From Plecoglossus altivelis (lineage: Eukaryota; Chordata; Actinopteri; Osmeriformes; Plecoglossidae), in contig BROE01000028.1 in NCBI GenBank assembly GCA_036571765.1, positions 5,353,143-5,417,142 on the forward strand: DNA of 64,000 nucleotides, read 5' to 3'. Shown here in pieces: positions 1 through 12,900 of this stretch. The notes under the pieces are model-generated. The model worked only from the letters and a program-made list of their open reading frames with translations. It was not told where the DNA came from and made no database searches. Made by a program: the position numbers and the translations under genes. How positions within the stretch are numbered: the stretch's first letter is position 1; each line of letters opens with the position of its first letter.

Positions 1-2276
1 AAATGCCTGTTCACTCAGGACTGTAGAGGACTACAGCAGAGACCAGTTAGAAGACTGCCATCTCAACCAGGAGAGGGTTAGTCAGGTAAGCCGGTCTGTG
101 AGTGAGCACGTGAGCTCCAGCTGGGGTAAGATGATTAGCAGAAGCAGATGGACGAAGGGAAGGGAAAATAGCAGGTAAAGGAAAAAACAACGAGGAAAGG
201 AGAGAAGAGAGAGAAGGGGTGAAGTGCAATGAAAGGATGTGAGGAAGAAGAGAGGAAGTGAGAGTGTGTGAAGGCAGAGTGGAGGGGGAGAAGAGAGAAA
301 GAGGGGCGATCAGCAGGGAAGGGTGGTGGGTGGGGTAGGGGGAGAGGCAGGCGGGGGAGGGCTGAACAGCTGAGAAAGGGAACTGGAAGGTGAGGGAGGG
401 AGGAAGAGGGAGTGGGGGGGAGGCGTGACGTGCGTCTCGAGGGGAGCGGTGAAGGGACCTGTCGGCGTTGCCACGGCCAACAGAGCGCTGGCACGACAGC
501 TTTGGCACCGCCTGCCACTTAGCACTGAACACTGAGTCTGGATGCCAGGAATAAGACTCAGGTAGACAGGAGTATCACTCAAAAGGCAATGGACATAATT
601 ATACTCTGCTCTACCATACTCGATTCTGCTCCCTACCACATTCTGCTCCCTACCACATTCTACTCCCTACCACATTCTACTCCCTGCCACATTCTACTCC
701 TTACCACATTCTACTCCCTACCACATTCTACTCCCGACTACATTCTGCTCCCTACCACAGCAAGAGTGAAGGCTGTTTGCCAGTAATAAACTGGAAGTTG
801 AGATTGAAAACGAACTCTTTTCTTTTTTCTCTGAGCAATCCAAACCCAGGAAAAGGGTTGTGCAAGGCAGCTGTGCTCTGCCGTTAAACACAGTCTGCGG
901 TCGGGCGGATCGCTGCTCAGGCAATGCAGTGGCGCAGCCTTGAGAGGTTCGTCGCGCGAGGCTTGATGTAGCCTGTGCGACGAGGCAAGGAAGCGGGCAT
1001 GCTCCTGGAGGCAGGGGTGGTGAGGTGGAGGTACTGTGCACAGGGGGGCGCCCACGTGCTCTCGCGTTGGATGACAACACTTGAGACATAACCCTTCCTG
1101 TGTGCTTGCGTCTGTCTCTACCTCTACAGTTAACATGGGCAAATAAACCGCACCAATAATATCAGCGCGCATAAAGTTGGCCTACCATACTGTAGTGCTC
1201 TGTGTGTGTGTTTGTGTGTGTGTGTGAGCGCGCGCTATCTATAGCTCTGGCCACAGGGGATTCTCCAGGGTCTTCGATGACAAAGTAGCATCAGTGTGAA
1301 ATGCTTGTCCTCTATCCCTCACACAGAGGGCCATTTGTTCTGTCTGCAGGGTCGTCCCGCCTTAGTGCCGAGGGTGACCCCACATCCATTAAAGAGGAGC
1401 TCAATGGAACTCCAACGACCTGCGCTCTGGATAGACCCAGGCTCACACACACAAACACAAACACACACACGCACACACACAAGCATTAGGCACTCAAACC
1501 ACCCAAACGCACTTATATGCACCACACACACACACAGCGTATAGGCTCTCGCAACCTATGCACGCGCCACTTGCGCACGCCCGCCCGCACGCACGCACTC
1601 CCAGCCCCACTGCATAATGGTGGCTGAATCTCAGGGTCAGCAGAAAGAAAGAGTAATCTGTGTGAAGCAAGGGGAGGAGGGAGAGATGGAGAGGGGGGGT
1701 AAGGAGGAGGGGGTGGGGGTTGGTGGGGCCGGATATCTTGTAATGGAATTCTAACAAAGGGATATCCAGCGAAGCGGAGCCGACCGCAGCAGTGTTCAGA
1801 AAGTACGTATGTCAGAGGGTCTCGTAGACCTTGAGAGAGCCATGTCTGAGAGTAGAACGGTGCTGGTGCCTCACACGTCCCTGTGTCCGACACCGAGGAC
1901 ACTGGGAAGGGGAGGTGAGACAGGTGTCTGAGAAGGGGGCGTGACCCGCACATCACAGCAGACCTGGTAACTGGCCTGGAGGTGGCTGTCGACTGGCACA
2001 CGGAACAGTTTCAGCCTGTCTGTGGATGACAGTGGTGTTCCACATGGAAGAACGTGGACTTTATGCCTCTTGTCTATCTGTATCTGTCTCACACAACAGT
2101 CTTTATTGTTGTCCTCAGCTGTGTTGGCAAAAGACCAAAGGCAGATTTCAATTCTGTGTACATCTTATGAACAATACAGTTTCCTTATCTGTCTGTCTGT
2201 TTATGTGTCTGCCTGTTCCTGTCTGTCTGGTTCGGTCTGTCTAAACTGGTGTGGTCTCCCTCTGGTCTCTCTCCAG
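1..2276. other. non-coding sequence upstream of the first visible mcf2l2 exon
   Basis: This is most likely mcf2l2 intron, because the exon at 2277 begins with a split codon. It holds a purine-rich stretch (about 170-440 on this strand), a 17-bp minisatellite at 624-759, GT/CA microsatellites at about 1200-1230 and 1441-1480, and CpG-containing sequence at about 880-1080. I found no exon in it with family similarity. Confidence 0.6.
624..759. repeat. 17-bp minisatellite, about 8 copies
   Basis: The unit TTCTGCTCCCTACCACA is repeated eight times head to tail with few substitutions. Confidence 0.95.
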
Positions 2277-3332
2277 ATGAGATCATGCAGCAGGAGATCA
2301 GGCCCCTGCTGGCTATGGACATCATCGAGCAGCTGCACCGCCAGTTTGCCCTGCTCTCAGGTACAGTGACTCCCCCCCCCACGCACACTGCACGTCCCAC
2401 ACTCCAACCCTACTCACCCACCCCACATGCCCCCAGGTGTGGATCATGAGTTAACTCCCCGCACATTCTCCTTTCCCCTTCATCCCGACAATCTTCTGTT
2501 CTTTATGAAGTCCAAGCGGCGTTGACGCGGCGCTGGGTGTTAGCGAGCGCTCGCGGTACTATCGAGCTGTGTGCGCATGCCTGGGTGTGTGTATACGTGT
2601 GTGTGCGTCTGTTCAACTCAAACCTCTTTGAGCCGGGTGATCGATCTACCTCTCTCTCTCTCTAATCGCTTCCTGTCTCCGCCATGACAACAGCAGTGTT
2701 ATTGCATTACGTCGCTTACTGGCAGCAGGCAGATGGACAGTTCGAAGGTTTCCCATCTGGCCTGGTCTTGTAATGGCTGTCAAATCCAGACAACAGATGA
2801 GGCTCATTCTTCCAAGTCTGGATACAATGGGATGAATTCAGGAAGCAGTCAAACAATTACTTCGGATGTAAAAATCTCCAGAAAAATGCTACAAAACAAA
2901 ACATTGTAATTCATTATCTTCAGCTTTCGGAGGACCTCGTCACAGATATATACCGTGAAATGACCCACATTGCTGGAAATCGAAATACAGAACGAAGCTT
3001 GTTATAGATCTTTCGAATGTCACTTCACAAGACCTCGTGCAGATAAAGTGACGCGGCCGTTGTCTTGGCAATGCCAGACATGACTTGTGCCGCATGCTCA
3101 GTAGAGAGACCAAAGGAGACCAGGAACAGGGGCTAGAGCAGTGGCCCTGCTAAGGGACAGGAACAATGCACAGGGCATTGTGGGTAGCCTGGGTGTGGGT
3201 GTGGTTTGCAGCTACAGAGGGGTGGTTGTCATTTTTGCCTCCGACCACCAGGGATCTTTGTTCTCTCGCTTTCTTTCTCTCTCTCTTTCTGTGCTGTGTC
3301 TCTATTTCTCTGTTTGTCTACATCTCTCTCCA

Positions 3333-3389
<57 letters not shown>

Positions 3390-6300
3390 GTAACTCCGTA
3401 TCTGTCTATTTTGCTGTCCATGGGCCCCCCCCCTCCTCTTTGCCAGATTCGCACCTCAACCCCAGAAACTCTCCCAAACCAAAACCTCAGTCTTGGCCAG
3501 CCTGCAGTTATGTAACTTTTAGTGTGGAAAGAAAAAGGGCCCAAATGGATTGAAGCGACATTGCGGGGCTGGTTGGAACCCCAGTGGTTTCTCAGACAGC
3601 TCGGTTCTCCTGCAGCTTTGATGTTGATTTTCTGCTCCAAGCCCCTTAGAGAGTGAACATCACTGTGCAAGTCTCAGATTAGGCCCTGACCTGGCCTTCA
3701 GGTGCTCCCAACAGATGGTTGGTGCGTTGCTCACCAAAGTATTAACCGTCGTTCGTCCAGTCACCCAACCAACAAACGCACACCATCGTTAGCCAGCTGT
3801 TTGCCCAAAAAGCTGAGTGTGGAATGGTGCTGTGGCCTGCAGTTCGAAATGAGAGGTGCGTTCAAACTAAATGACACGTTTGCAAGTTTCAGGGGTTGTT
3901 TTTTCTGTCTGCCATGTGTCAGAGATCGTTGTTTGATCGTTTCTGTCTGGGTATCTCTGAAAGCAGGGTGTGATTGTTGCTGTCTGGCTGAGGGGGTGCA
4001 TGCCATCCAAGCAGGCTGATTTTGGCTCTGCTCTGCTTGGTCTTGAGACCTGTCAATGTTTCCCGTGGGTGTTCTGGAATGAATGCTCCGTGTGTGTTTA
4101 AATCGGCGGTGGGTGTTCTGGAATGAACAGTCAGTGTGTGTTCATGTCGGCGGTGTGTGTGCGTCTCACGTTCCGTGTGTGTTTACATCGGCGGTGTGTG
4201 TGCGTCTCACGTACAGTGTGTATTTTAATCAACAATGATGATCTTCTGAGGCTCACCTCTGAGAATCTATTTAACGAAGTAAGTGCTTCCTAGAATGTGA
4301 GCTGCTTTTATCCTTGGAGTAAGAGATCGAAAGAGAGAAAAAGAGGATCGATAAAGATGGAGAGCCCCAGTATGTGTGTCTTTTGTCCTGATGAGACGGC
4401 ATGAAGCCTAGATATGTCATCACTTTCTTCACCCCGGTTGTCCTTCAGACAACAATGGCAGTCAGACGCCTATCTCAGATGGACCCTGTCCTGGTCTAGG
4501 CCCAGTATCATATCACTTGCATCTACCTTTTTACTAGTCTGAAGGGATTGCCATTTCTTATATGAACCCTTCAATTGCTATCTTCCTTTAAAGAGGGGGC
4601 CACTGGTATATGACAGAGAAGATTTATCTCTAGTAGATCGTTTCAGTGGCGCGGAGCTGAAATGTTCAACTCAACACTGCTCCCCTGTGGCAAATGTGTG
4701 GACGAACACAAAGAGCAAGTGCAAGGATTGGACAGGGGTTTTTGAAGTCAATATAGATCAGATTCAGTGACTTATGAAATAGAATTGAAATAACAATTGA
4801 TGTCAGTAGGCTGATAATAATCAATTGAAGTCATAGTCTAATATGGACAATTGGTAGAAGCTTTTTACATGGAAATTCGAGGGCAACAGTGGTAGAGTAT
4901 TTACAGAGGGTGTGTGTGTAAGCATCCGTGGTGTGTCATGTGGTGTTTAAATGTGTTCAGGTGGGAGAGGGAAGGACGGCGCGCCCATCATCACTTTCCC
5001 AGAATATTCCAGCTTCAGCGACCTGCCGGACGAAGACTTCCTGAATGTGGTGACCTACCTGACCAGCATCCCCAGGTACGAGGTGTGGGACCCCCCCCAC
5101 AAGTTGGAAACTTCTAGAGCACCACTCCATTTACTGAAAATAGTCCACTCACTGGAACGTTTCTATTCCACATGCAATGTCCTGATGACATCCTGTATGA
5201 AGCAAGACTTGATACCTCATTTGTCCAAACTGAGATGTGTGTGTACTTGCTCGTGTGTGTGCACTTGCTCATGTGTGTGTGTGTTTGTCTTTTCTCTAAT
5301 GCTTCAAACCCAATTTTTTAAACACACATGACATTTCCATCACTGTGTCATGGGGTTTAGTTAACCCAACAGTGGGTTTAAAAATGCCAGTGCTTTCTAA
5401 GACTTTCTCAGATTAGCTCAGGGTGTAGGAAAGTACAAACAGGAACACATGTATATGCTTAGGCAAAGACGCAACAGTCAGCAGCCTTGCGAGAGAAAGA
5501 GAAGGACCACACACACATACAAACACACAACTCCCACCCATACACACACACACACACACAGTTAACCCAGGTCCAAGTGAAGTCATTTATCTGCCAGTGA
5601 TAAAAAAGTAACCTTTCCAAACTGTACCTCTAAACCTCAATCTTTATAGAGAACATTGATACCTTTTGATCTCTTTCATTCTTGTTTTCGCCCTTGACTC
5701 TTTTGACGTGACTTTAACACATTCCAGGCTTAATTACTTTTCCTTCATTACGGCAATGGTCATCTACATATAAATGTGAAAGAGACCGAAGGGATTTCAG
5801 CTTGATTTAGTCCCAGAGGTGATGCGATGTAACTTGCGGTTATTCAACTAGGGAAGGCAGACAGACCACCAGTGTGTTGGTCTTTTAGGCTTGTGACTGT
5901 GAACGCCCCACACACACTTACACACACACGTTACAGTATACCCCTACAGTATACACTCCCAAGCAATCATGGACAAAAAACACACCAAACCACACATATT
6001 TCTCTCTTCTCTTCTCTCTCTCTCTCTCTCTCTCTCTTTAACACACACACACACTCACACACAACTTTCTCATAAACACACTCACATATTCAAAAAATAC
6101 AAAACAACCTATCTGTTTATCTCTCTTTGTCTCACACATCCCTGAACAAGCGCGCATACACTTTATGAGACACACTAAAACAATTGCAAAAACACTAAAC
6201 CACATCCCTTTCTCTGTCACACAAACACACTCACACAAACACTCACACTCACACACAATCAACACACAATCGCTACGTTATCAAAACCACACGCAAAAAA

Positions 6301-6917
6301 ATCTTATTATCTGATCTCCCCCCCCTCCTTTTTTCTCTCTCTCCCTGTCATGCACACACCTTCATGACCTTCCCGTGTGTGTGTCCCCTCCACAGCCTGG
6401 ATGCCGCCAGCATTGGTTTCGTCATCATCATTGATCGTCGGAGGGACAAATGGAGCTCGGTGAAGGCCTCTCTCACCCGGATTGCGGTACGGAAACGCCC
6501 GTCTGTCACCTTTGACCTCAGAAATGGCCCTTTCCTCGCTGCAGCTCTTAATCTGTGCCTAACCTAACCAGCCCACAGTGCTGACAAAGTTCTTTAGCAG
6601 GAACGTGCTATAACCTAATACAGTGACGTGCATGAAAGCTTAGTTCAATCCTCCCTAACAGAACCCGAAGACCTCAGAGAGTTCGAAAATTGAGTGTCGA
6701 TTGTGAAAAGGTGTGTGCTGCACCTGTGTCCACCAGGGGGCGTTCCCAGGGAACCTCCAGCTGGTTCTGGTCCTGAGACCGTCCCGCTTTCTCCAGAGGG
6801 CCATCGCTGACATTGGCATCAAACTGCACCGAGACGATTTTAAAATGAAGGTACTGGTGAGCATGTTGAAGTTCCTCTTCCCCTAACGCAAAACACGTCT
6901 TCTAACTTTTTCCATCG

Positions 6918-6950
<33 letters not shown>

Positions 6951-9900
6951 CTCATCGCCTCTTTTCTCTTCTCCTCACCTCACTTCTCCTCCGCTCTCCT
7001 CCTCCTTCTCTCTCATCCATTCTCTCTTCTGGGAGGGGGGGCTTTTTTTCACATCTAACACACCAAGTTTAACATTCGCAGTAAATTAATCACCTGTCTT
7101 TCACACACGTCGTTCTTTCCAACCCACCTGTCGTGCTTTCACGACTCTGTCTAGGAAACTTTCAAGAACCGTCTTTTACAACTGCCCTATGATAATGGTG
7201 GAAGTAACCACAGGGTCACCCCGCTTCCCGCAGTGGAATGAAAACCACACGCTCCCTCAGAGGAAGTGTGAATGTGTAATCCAACAAGTTCCGCTCGAAG
7301 CCCAGGTCATGCGCTGTGACCTAGGGGCAAGGGAGGGAGAGACAAGGAATCTGTTTAGAGAAGTACATTTGACAAAGTGAAACACACTGTGTTGTTGTTC
7401 TATGCGAAAAAATACCTTTTTAGGGGAGTTTCATTTTTCAGTTATGATTGCGACAATAGTTAGCCAGGAAATGCCCAGAGAAGAGCAGCGAACGGTTCCT
7501 GGTGGTATTTGAACCTTGCTGCTGCAGAAGGGCCTTGTGATGCGGAGAGAAATGATGATGTAACAACAGCTACTTCAACATCTCTTCCCCTTTGATTCAT
7601 GTTTCTGAAGAGAATTGTTGGGGTTGGATACTTCCTCGGCCAGTCTCAGACCGCTCCTATGTAGCAGTTTAGGTTTGGTCATGTGTCATCAGACATTAAC
7701 CCGGTGCGTTTGGGTGTTCCCCTGCCTCCTCAGATCGTGATGCTGAACTCCCTGTCCGACCTGCACGGCTACGTGGACAAAGGGCAGCTGACCAGTGAGC
7801 TAGGAGGGGAGCTAGAGTACTGCCATAGCCAGTGGATCCACCACCGGACTGTAAGTGCGGGGCCCTCGTGCCACCCCAACCCTCCCCCCTCCAGGCCCCC
7901 CTGGAACCTCCTGGACCCCCTCCTGTACGCCCCTGTTTCCCCTGTACTGCCTGTACCCCCCTGTACCCCCCCATATACACTATAAATATACTGTCTACTG
8001 TGCTGAGTTGGTGTTGTCTTGACTGTCTATGGTGAGATGTACTGGAATCGGTAAAGGCGGAAAAGACTGTAAAAACATCGGTCAAGTTCAAAGACCTTTA
8101 TGTGCATGTCTGACCATACACACCCGCGTGTGTTTGTGCGTGCGTTGTGTTCTCCCGCAGGCCATTGAGAACTTTGCGTTGACGGTGAAAACCACGGCTC
8201 AGATGCTGCAGAAGTTTGGCACGGACCTGGCCGAAACCGAGCTCCCCAACGACGTCCAGTGTACCAAAGACTTGCTCGCCACGCACACAGAGAAGCACGA
8301 CAAACTCCGGGTAGGATACCGCTTGGCCCACAGCCTGGTCACACAAGCCAGAGAGAGGTCAGACACAGTTTAAGACTCAGCCCTAACACACTGAAAAGGG
8401 CTTCCATGTGGGCAAGACTGCTGGCACCAGAATGGCAACGGTGTACTCCAGCAAACAAATTAAGATAAGACTTTACTGTTCGTCTTGTGGGGTCGTTTTG
8501 GTGTTTCAGCAGTAAGATATTTTCGCCAGTGTAAAATGTGCACGTAGCTTTTCTCATTCAAAGTCAACTCAAAGAATTGCAACTGTATTTTGTACATTTG
8601 TAAACGTTGGGTTTTAAGTTGATCGTTTAAATCATGGTTTGTTTCTCCACATTTTTCACATCAGTGACGTGTGTATCAATGTCGAGTCTACAGATAAAGT
8701 CATTGTGAACAAAAAGCATGACCAAGGGCCTAACCACAGGGTCATGCTCGGAGCCCTGCTCATTTGCAGTTCTGACTTATTTCCTCTGCAGGACGAGCTA
8801 AAGCTAGCCATGAAGCAAGGCACCACCCTGCTGTCTTGCATCAAGGAGCAGGCGGTTAAGTCCGAGAACCGCAAGCTCAACCCTGATGAGACGGAGAACC
8901 AGACGACAGTGGAGAGGTGGGTGGAACCTTCTAGAAATGAGTAAGGTAGTTTGGGAACTGTGGTCCAGCTGCATGCATACGCAGATGAGCACCTCATGTT
9001 TAAGGTTGTGTTTGGTATTAATTGGAATTCATCAGAATCTGTTTTATTCGCGATTCAAAATATGCAAACACAGAATTTACTGTGGCAGGAAAGTGCAAAT
9101 ATAGAACATATATGGAATATAATACGGGTAGAAAACTATAAAATATAACAAGAGTATAATATAAAATACAAATAAGATAAAAGTGGCCACTAGCTGTACA
9201 GATGAGGGGAATATAACTAGTAGTAGTAAGTGAGATATATATAGTACAGAGGGAGGGGGGGTATATACACAGTAGTGCAAACAACATTTCAAAATTAACT
9301 TAGTAATACACTTCCAATATTCATAGTTTAAAAAAAAGATTTATATAACCCATGCTTTTCATACATACACAAGTACAGCATATACTTTAAAAAAAATCAA
9401 AAGTATATATTTTTCAAATACATGTAATATGAAATACATTTTTCCTTTTTCTTTAATTTTTACATGGAGATTAATATTATATTAGAGACGTCACATCAAC
9501 AGTAACACCATGCCTGTATTCCAGGTTGATGGCCCAGCTGGACGAGACGGAGAACGCGTTTGAGCAGTTCTGGTCAAGACACCACCTCAAGCTGGAGCAG
9601 TGTTTGCAGTTGCGACACTTTGAGCACGACTTTCGAGAGGTAGGGACTCCTCCCCCTTCCTCCACCTGTTGCCCCCTGATCTCTATCACAGACAAGAGAA
9701 CTAAAAACCTGCTTGTTGACAAAGGGCTTCAGGATGTGGGCGTGGGTGCTGCTTGTGTGTTTGGCAGTAGGCTAAGATGTGGCTGTCTCAAACCCCACCC
9801 CCTAAGTACTAGACATACTTTGGATAAAAGCATGTTCAAAATTATACATTGTTGTGTTATCGTTGTTTTTTCTGTGGCACTCACGGTAGAAAAAGGAATG

Positions 9901-12900
9901 ACTAAAGTTATCTACTTCCAATCTTTCCTTTCTTTGCACAAAGTGTGTTCTTTTACATAATGTTGAAGATTTGAGCATTTAGAGACAAATAAGAAAGACA
10001 TAATTGCGATCATCAATTTTTCTTTTTGTTTGTCCCTCTCTCCCCCCTCGTCCTCTGTGTGCGTCCGTGGTTGTGTGTGTGTCTTGTCCAGGTGAAAGTG
10101 TCTTTGGACGGCCTGATGGAGTCACTGACCAGCCTGTCAGACATTGGCGACTGTGTGGCACGCGTGGAGTTTCTGCTGAAGAACCTGAAGACCATAGAGG
10201 AGAATGCACAGGTACACACACGCATAAACAGACACACATACTCTGATGCCATGCCAGAATATCATCAACCTTAGATTATCGCACACTTCCTTCAAGCTCA
10301 GGACTGTTTGTGGGTGTGTGTGCAGAGCTCTCTGGAGAAGGCCCAGCTTCACGCGCTGCATGGTGACCAGCTGATCCAGAGCGACCATTACGCCGTGGAC
10401 TCCATCCGGCCCAAGTGTGTGGAGCTGAGGCGCGTGTGCGACGACTTCGCCAACGAGGCGCAGAAGAAGAACGACATCCTGTCCAAGTCCTTGCAGATAC
10501 ACAGAGGCATCGACAAGGTGAGGGAGAACCCTTCCGGAAAAAAATGTCTACTTTTCACCGGAGAAAGGTAGGAACGGAGAACCAAATTGTTCCTGAAAGG
10601 GTTCTGAGAGAGGAAGAGTGGAACTCCACACTTGACGCATGCAGACGGGTACCAGTGAAACGCCCAATCAGACTCTCTGTCTGTCCTCAGGTGAACCAAT
10701 GGTGTGAGTCTGGCATGTATCTGCTGGCCTCTCAGGCTGTGGATAAGTGCCAATCACAGGAAGGGGCGGAGTCGGCGCTGGCTGACATTGAGCGCTTCCT
10801 GGAGACGGCCCAGGAAAACCAGCTGACAGAGCTGAGGAACATCCACAACCAGTACGAGCTGGTCCTGTCCGATGACGTGAAGGTCAGCCGATGGCACGCC
10901 TATGATAGCCTTTCCCATCTTTATCATTGTACCTCTATTGCTTTCTCTGCATTTTTGCAATTTCCAGACAAGAACTTCCTGAGTAATGGACTCCATTGTT
11001 TTCAGTGCCCCTGACTTTCGCTCGCTCCCTCCCTCCCTCCCTCGGTGTAGGCCAGTGTCCAGCGGGCTCTCAGCAAGCTCAAGGACGTCCAGGAGATGTT
11101 CGCGAAGAGACACGTCAGCCTGAAGAAGCTTGCTGCCAAACAGACACGCCCCATCCAGCCTGTGGCGCCCCGGCCCGAATCCTCCCCCAAACGCCCCGCC
11201 CCTAAGACTCCTCGAACCGCCCCAGCCCCCGCCCCCCGTGAGTCAGCTCCATCTTCCTATGTGGCTAAAGGATCCAGTGTGTGTGTGTTTGCGTGAGGGT
11301 TTTTTTTTCTAGTAATTTCTAGCGTATTGCTGTGTGGAAGGATCACCTGTCTGGGTTTCTGTCTGCCAGTATCATCTGTCAACGCAGGTGTCTGGGTGTA
11401 TCAGTGTCAAAGCGTGTGCGTGTTTGTGTGTCCAACGGCATCACCTGGATCTGGTAACTAGGATACACTGACGGACAAAACATTCTCCAGATGGTGTCTG
11501 ATGTAGAACGTCTGTCCCCAGCCCTCACGCGGAGAACTTCTGATAACGGAAACGGCGCCAAACAGCCCAGTGACGCTGATCTCGCCAAAAAGAAAAACGT
11601 TCGCAAGGCCAAAGGCAGCATCAAGGTAAAGACTTGTCTTTCACCGTCCTGTTTGTGGCGGCCGTTGGATTATTCTAGAACCCTGAATTTGGTCAAGTCC
11701 GAATTCAAATCGTTCATGAGCAAAATGTGGCAAGTCACACAAATTCTCTGTGTGTTTTTTTGTGTGACACTTTTGTGTCTCCGCCCCCTAGATTGAAGTG
11801 ATGCACGAGGCCAGTCAGGGAGGCTCCACCCACGTCCTGGTGACCAATGAGACGGAGGAGAGTCTGTTGAACAGGCGCAGGTAAGGAAGTGCTCCTCTGG
11901 TTGCATTCCTCGTTTCCATCCTCTTCTCCTCATACTCATACATACTTTTGACTTGTGAAATATCTTTACGGTCAAAACTGGCAGCTATCCACCAGTTACA
12001 TCAGAACAACCTGAGAGATAAAGAGACACAGACCAAGAGAAATAGACAGAGAAAGAGGAAAGGGGGGTCAAAAGAGAGAGCAGAGAGAGACAAAGAGAGA
12101 GACAAAGAAATAGATCCATTGTCAAATGACACCACCTGAAGCCACGCCCATATTTAAAGTATAGCACATCCATGAAGCTTCTTGACTTGGATGAATGCGC
12201 TGGAAAGAGAGAGTCGACGAGGGACAGTGTTGAATGTCATGTCAAGGCACGCTGTTCTCACCCAGGCAAGGCCTTGTAACAGGGGTGAGGAATTTCTGTC
12301 TGAAACACCGCAACACTTCTCATTGTAAACTCTGTCCGTCTACACGTGCCCTACAAACTTGTTTCTTTCTGTTGAAAGGACATGAGGGAAAGACAAAAGA
12401 GTATCCCAAGCAAAAGAAAAATCAAAGGGCACGTTTTCTGTTTCAATTCTGGATCTACTTGCAGGAAATGAACAGACCCTGTTGAACAGTTCTGCTCTCT
12501 GCTGCCGGTATAGACGTGAGTGAGCTGACAGCATGTTTGGGTTTATTATTAGTTACAGATTAAGGATATCAGCAACAGAAACTACCATTGCTACCCACAC
12601 CTCCCAAATTGACAACACAATTTCGACATTGTCCAAACGGTCATCGTCAAGAACCCAAGCATAAATAGTCATATAGGCTCAGTCTGTTGAATCGAGTGAC
12701 ATATGAGGGGGACTTGATACTGGCCCTGCACACATAAAGAATTTGGGACAGTGGCTTTGGGGCCATCCATATTTGGAGGATGGCGATCATGAGAAGTAGA
12801 GAAAGCAAGTGAGCAGGAACTGTCAGTGATCCAGAACAGAAACAAGTCTTCAGGCTTCACTTGCAAAAGAAGCCAGTGATGCAGCAATTTCCGTATTCAA

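Larger units (their letters stand above)
2277..7850 (+). other. mcf2l2: mcf2l2 exons for the CRAL-TRIO/Sec14 domain
   Basis: Five exons: 2277-2360, 4961-5075, 6396-6486, 6737-6856 and 7734-7850. Each is flanked by AG and GT and the phases join. The encoded motifs include GAPIITFPEYSSF, DRRRDKWSSVKASLTRIA, FPGNLQLVLVLRPSRFLQR and NSLSDLHGYVDKGQLTSELG. These are the hallmark segments of the Sec14-like lipid-binding domain of Dbl/Dbs proteins, which targets them to phosphoinositide-containing membranes and restrains the GEF (family knowledge). The donor of the fourth exon is taken at 6857 (GTGAGC) and not 6851, because that keeps the Val-Leu matching the Val-Pro of the human protein. Confidence 0.9.

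Noticed and set aside
47..639. Overlapping minus-strand open frames rich in Pro, Ser, Leu
   Set aside because: They are translations of a purine-rich low-complexity stretch with no family similarity or splice context.
3337..3370. Regular short repeats resembling a CRISPR array
   Set aside because: They are TCTG microsatellite units without spacers, in a vertebrate genome.
9018..9292. Minus-strand hydrophobic open frames
   Set aside because: They arise from AT-rich dispersed repeat sequence; the same element recurs at 19796-19995 without the frame.
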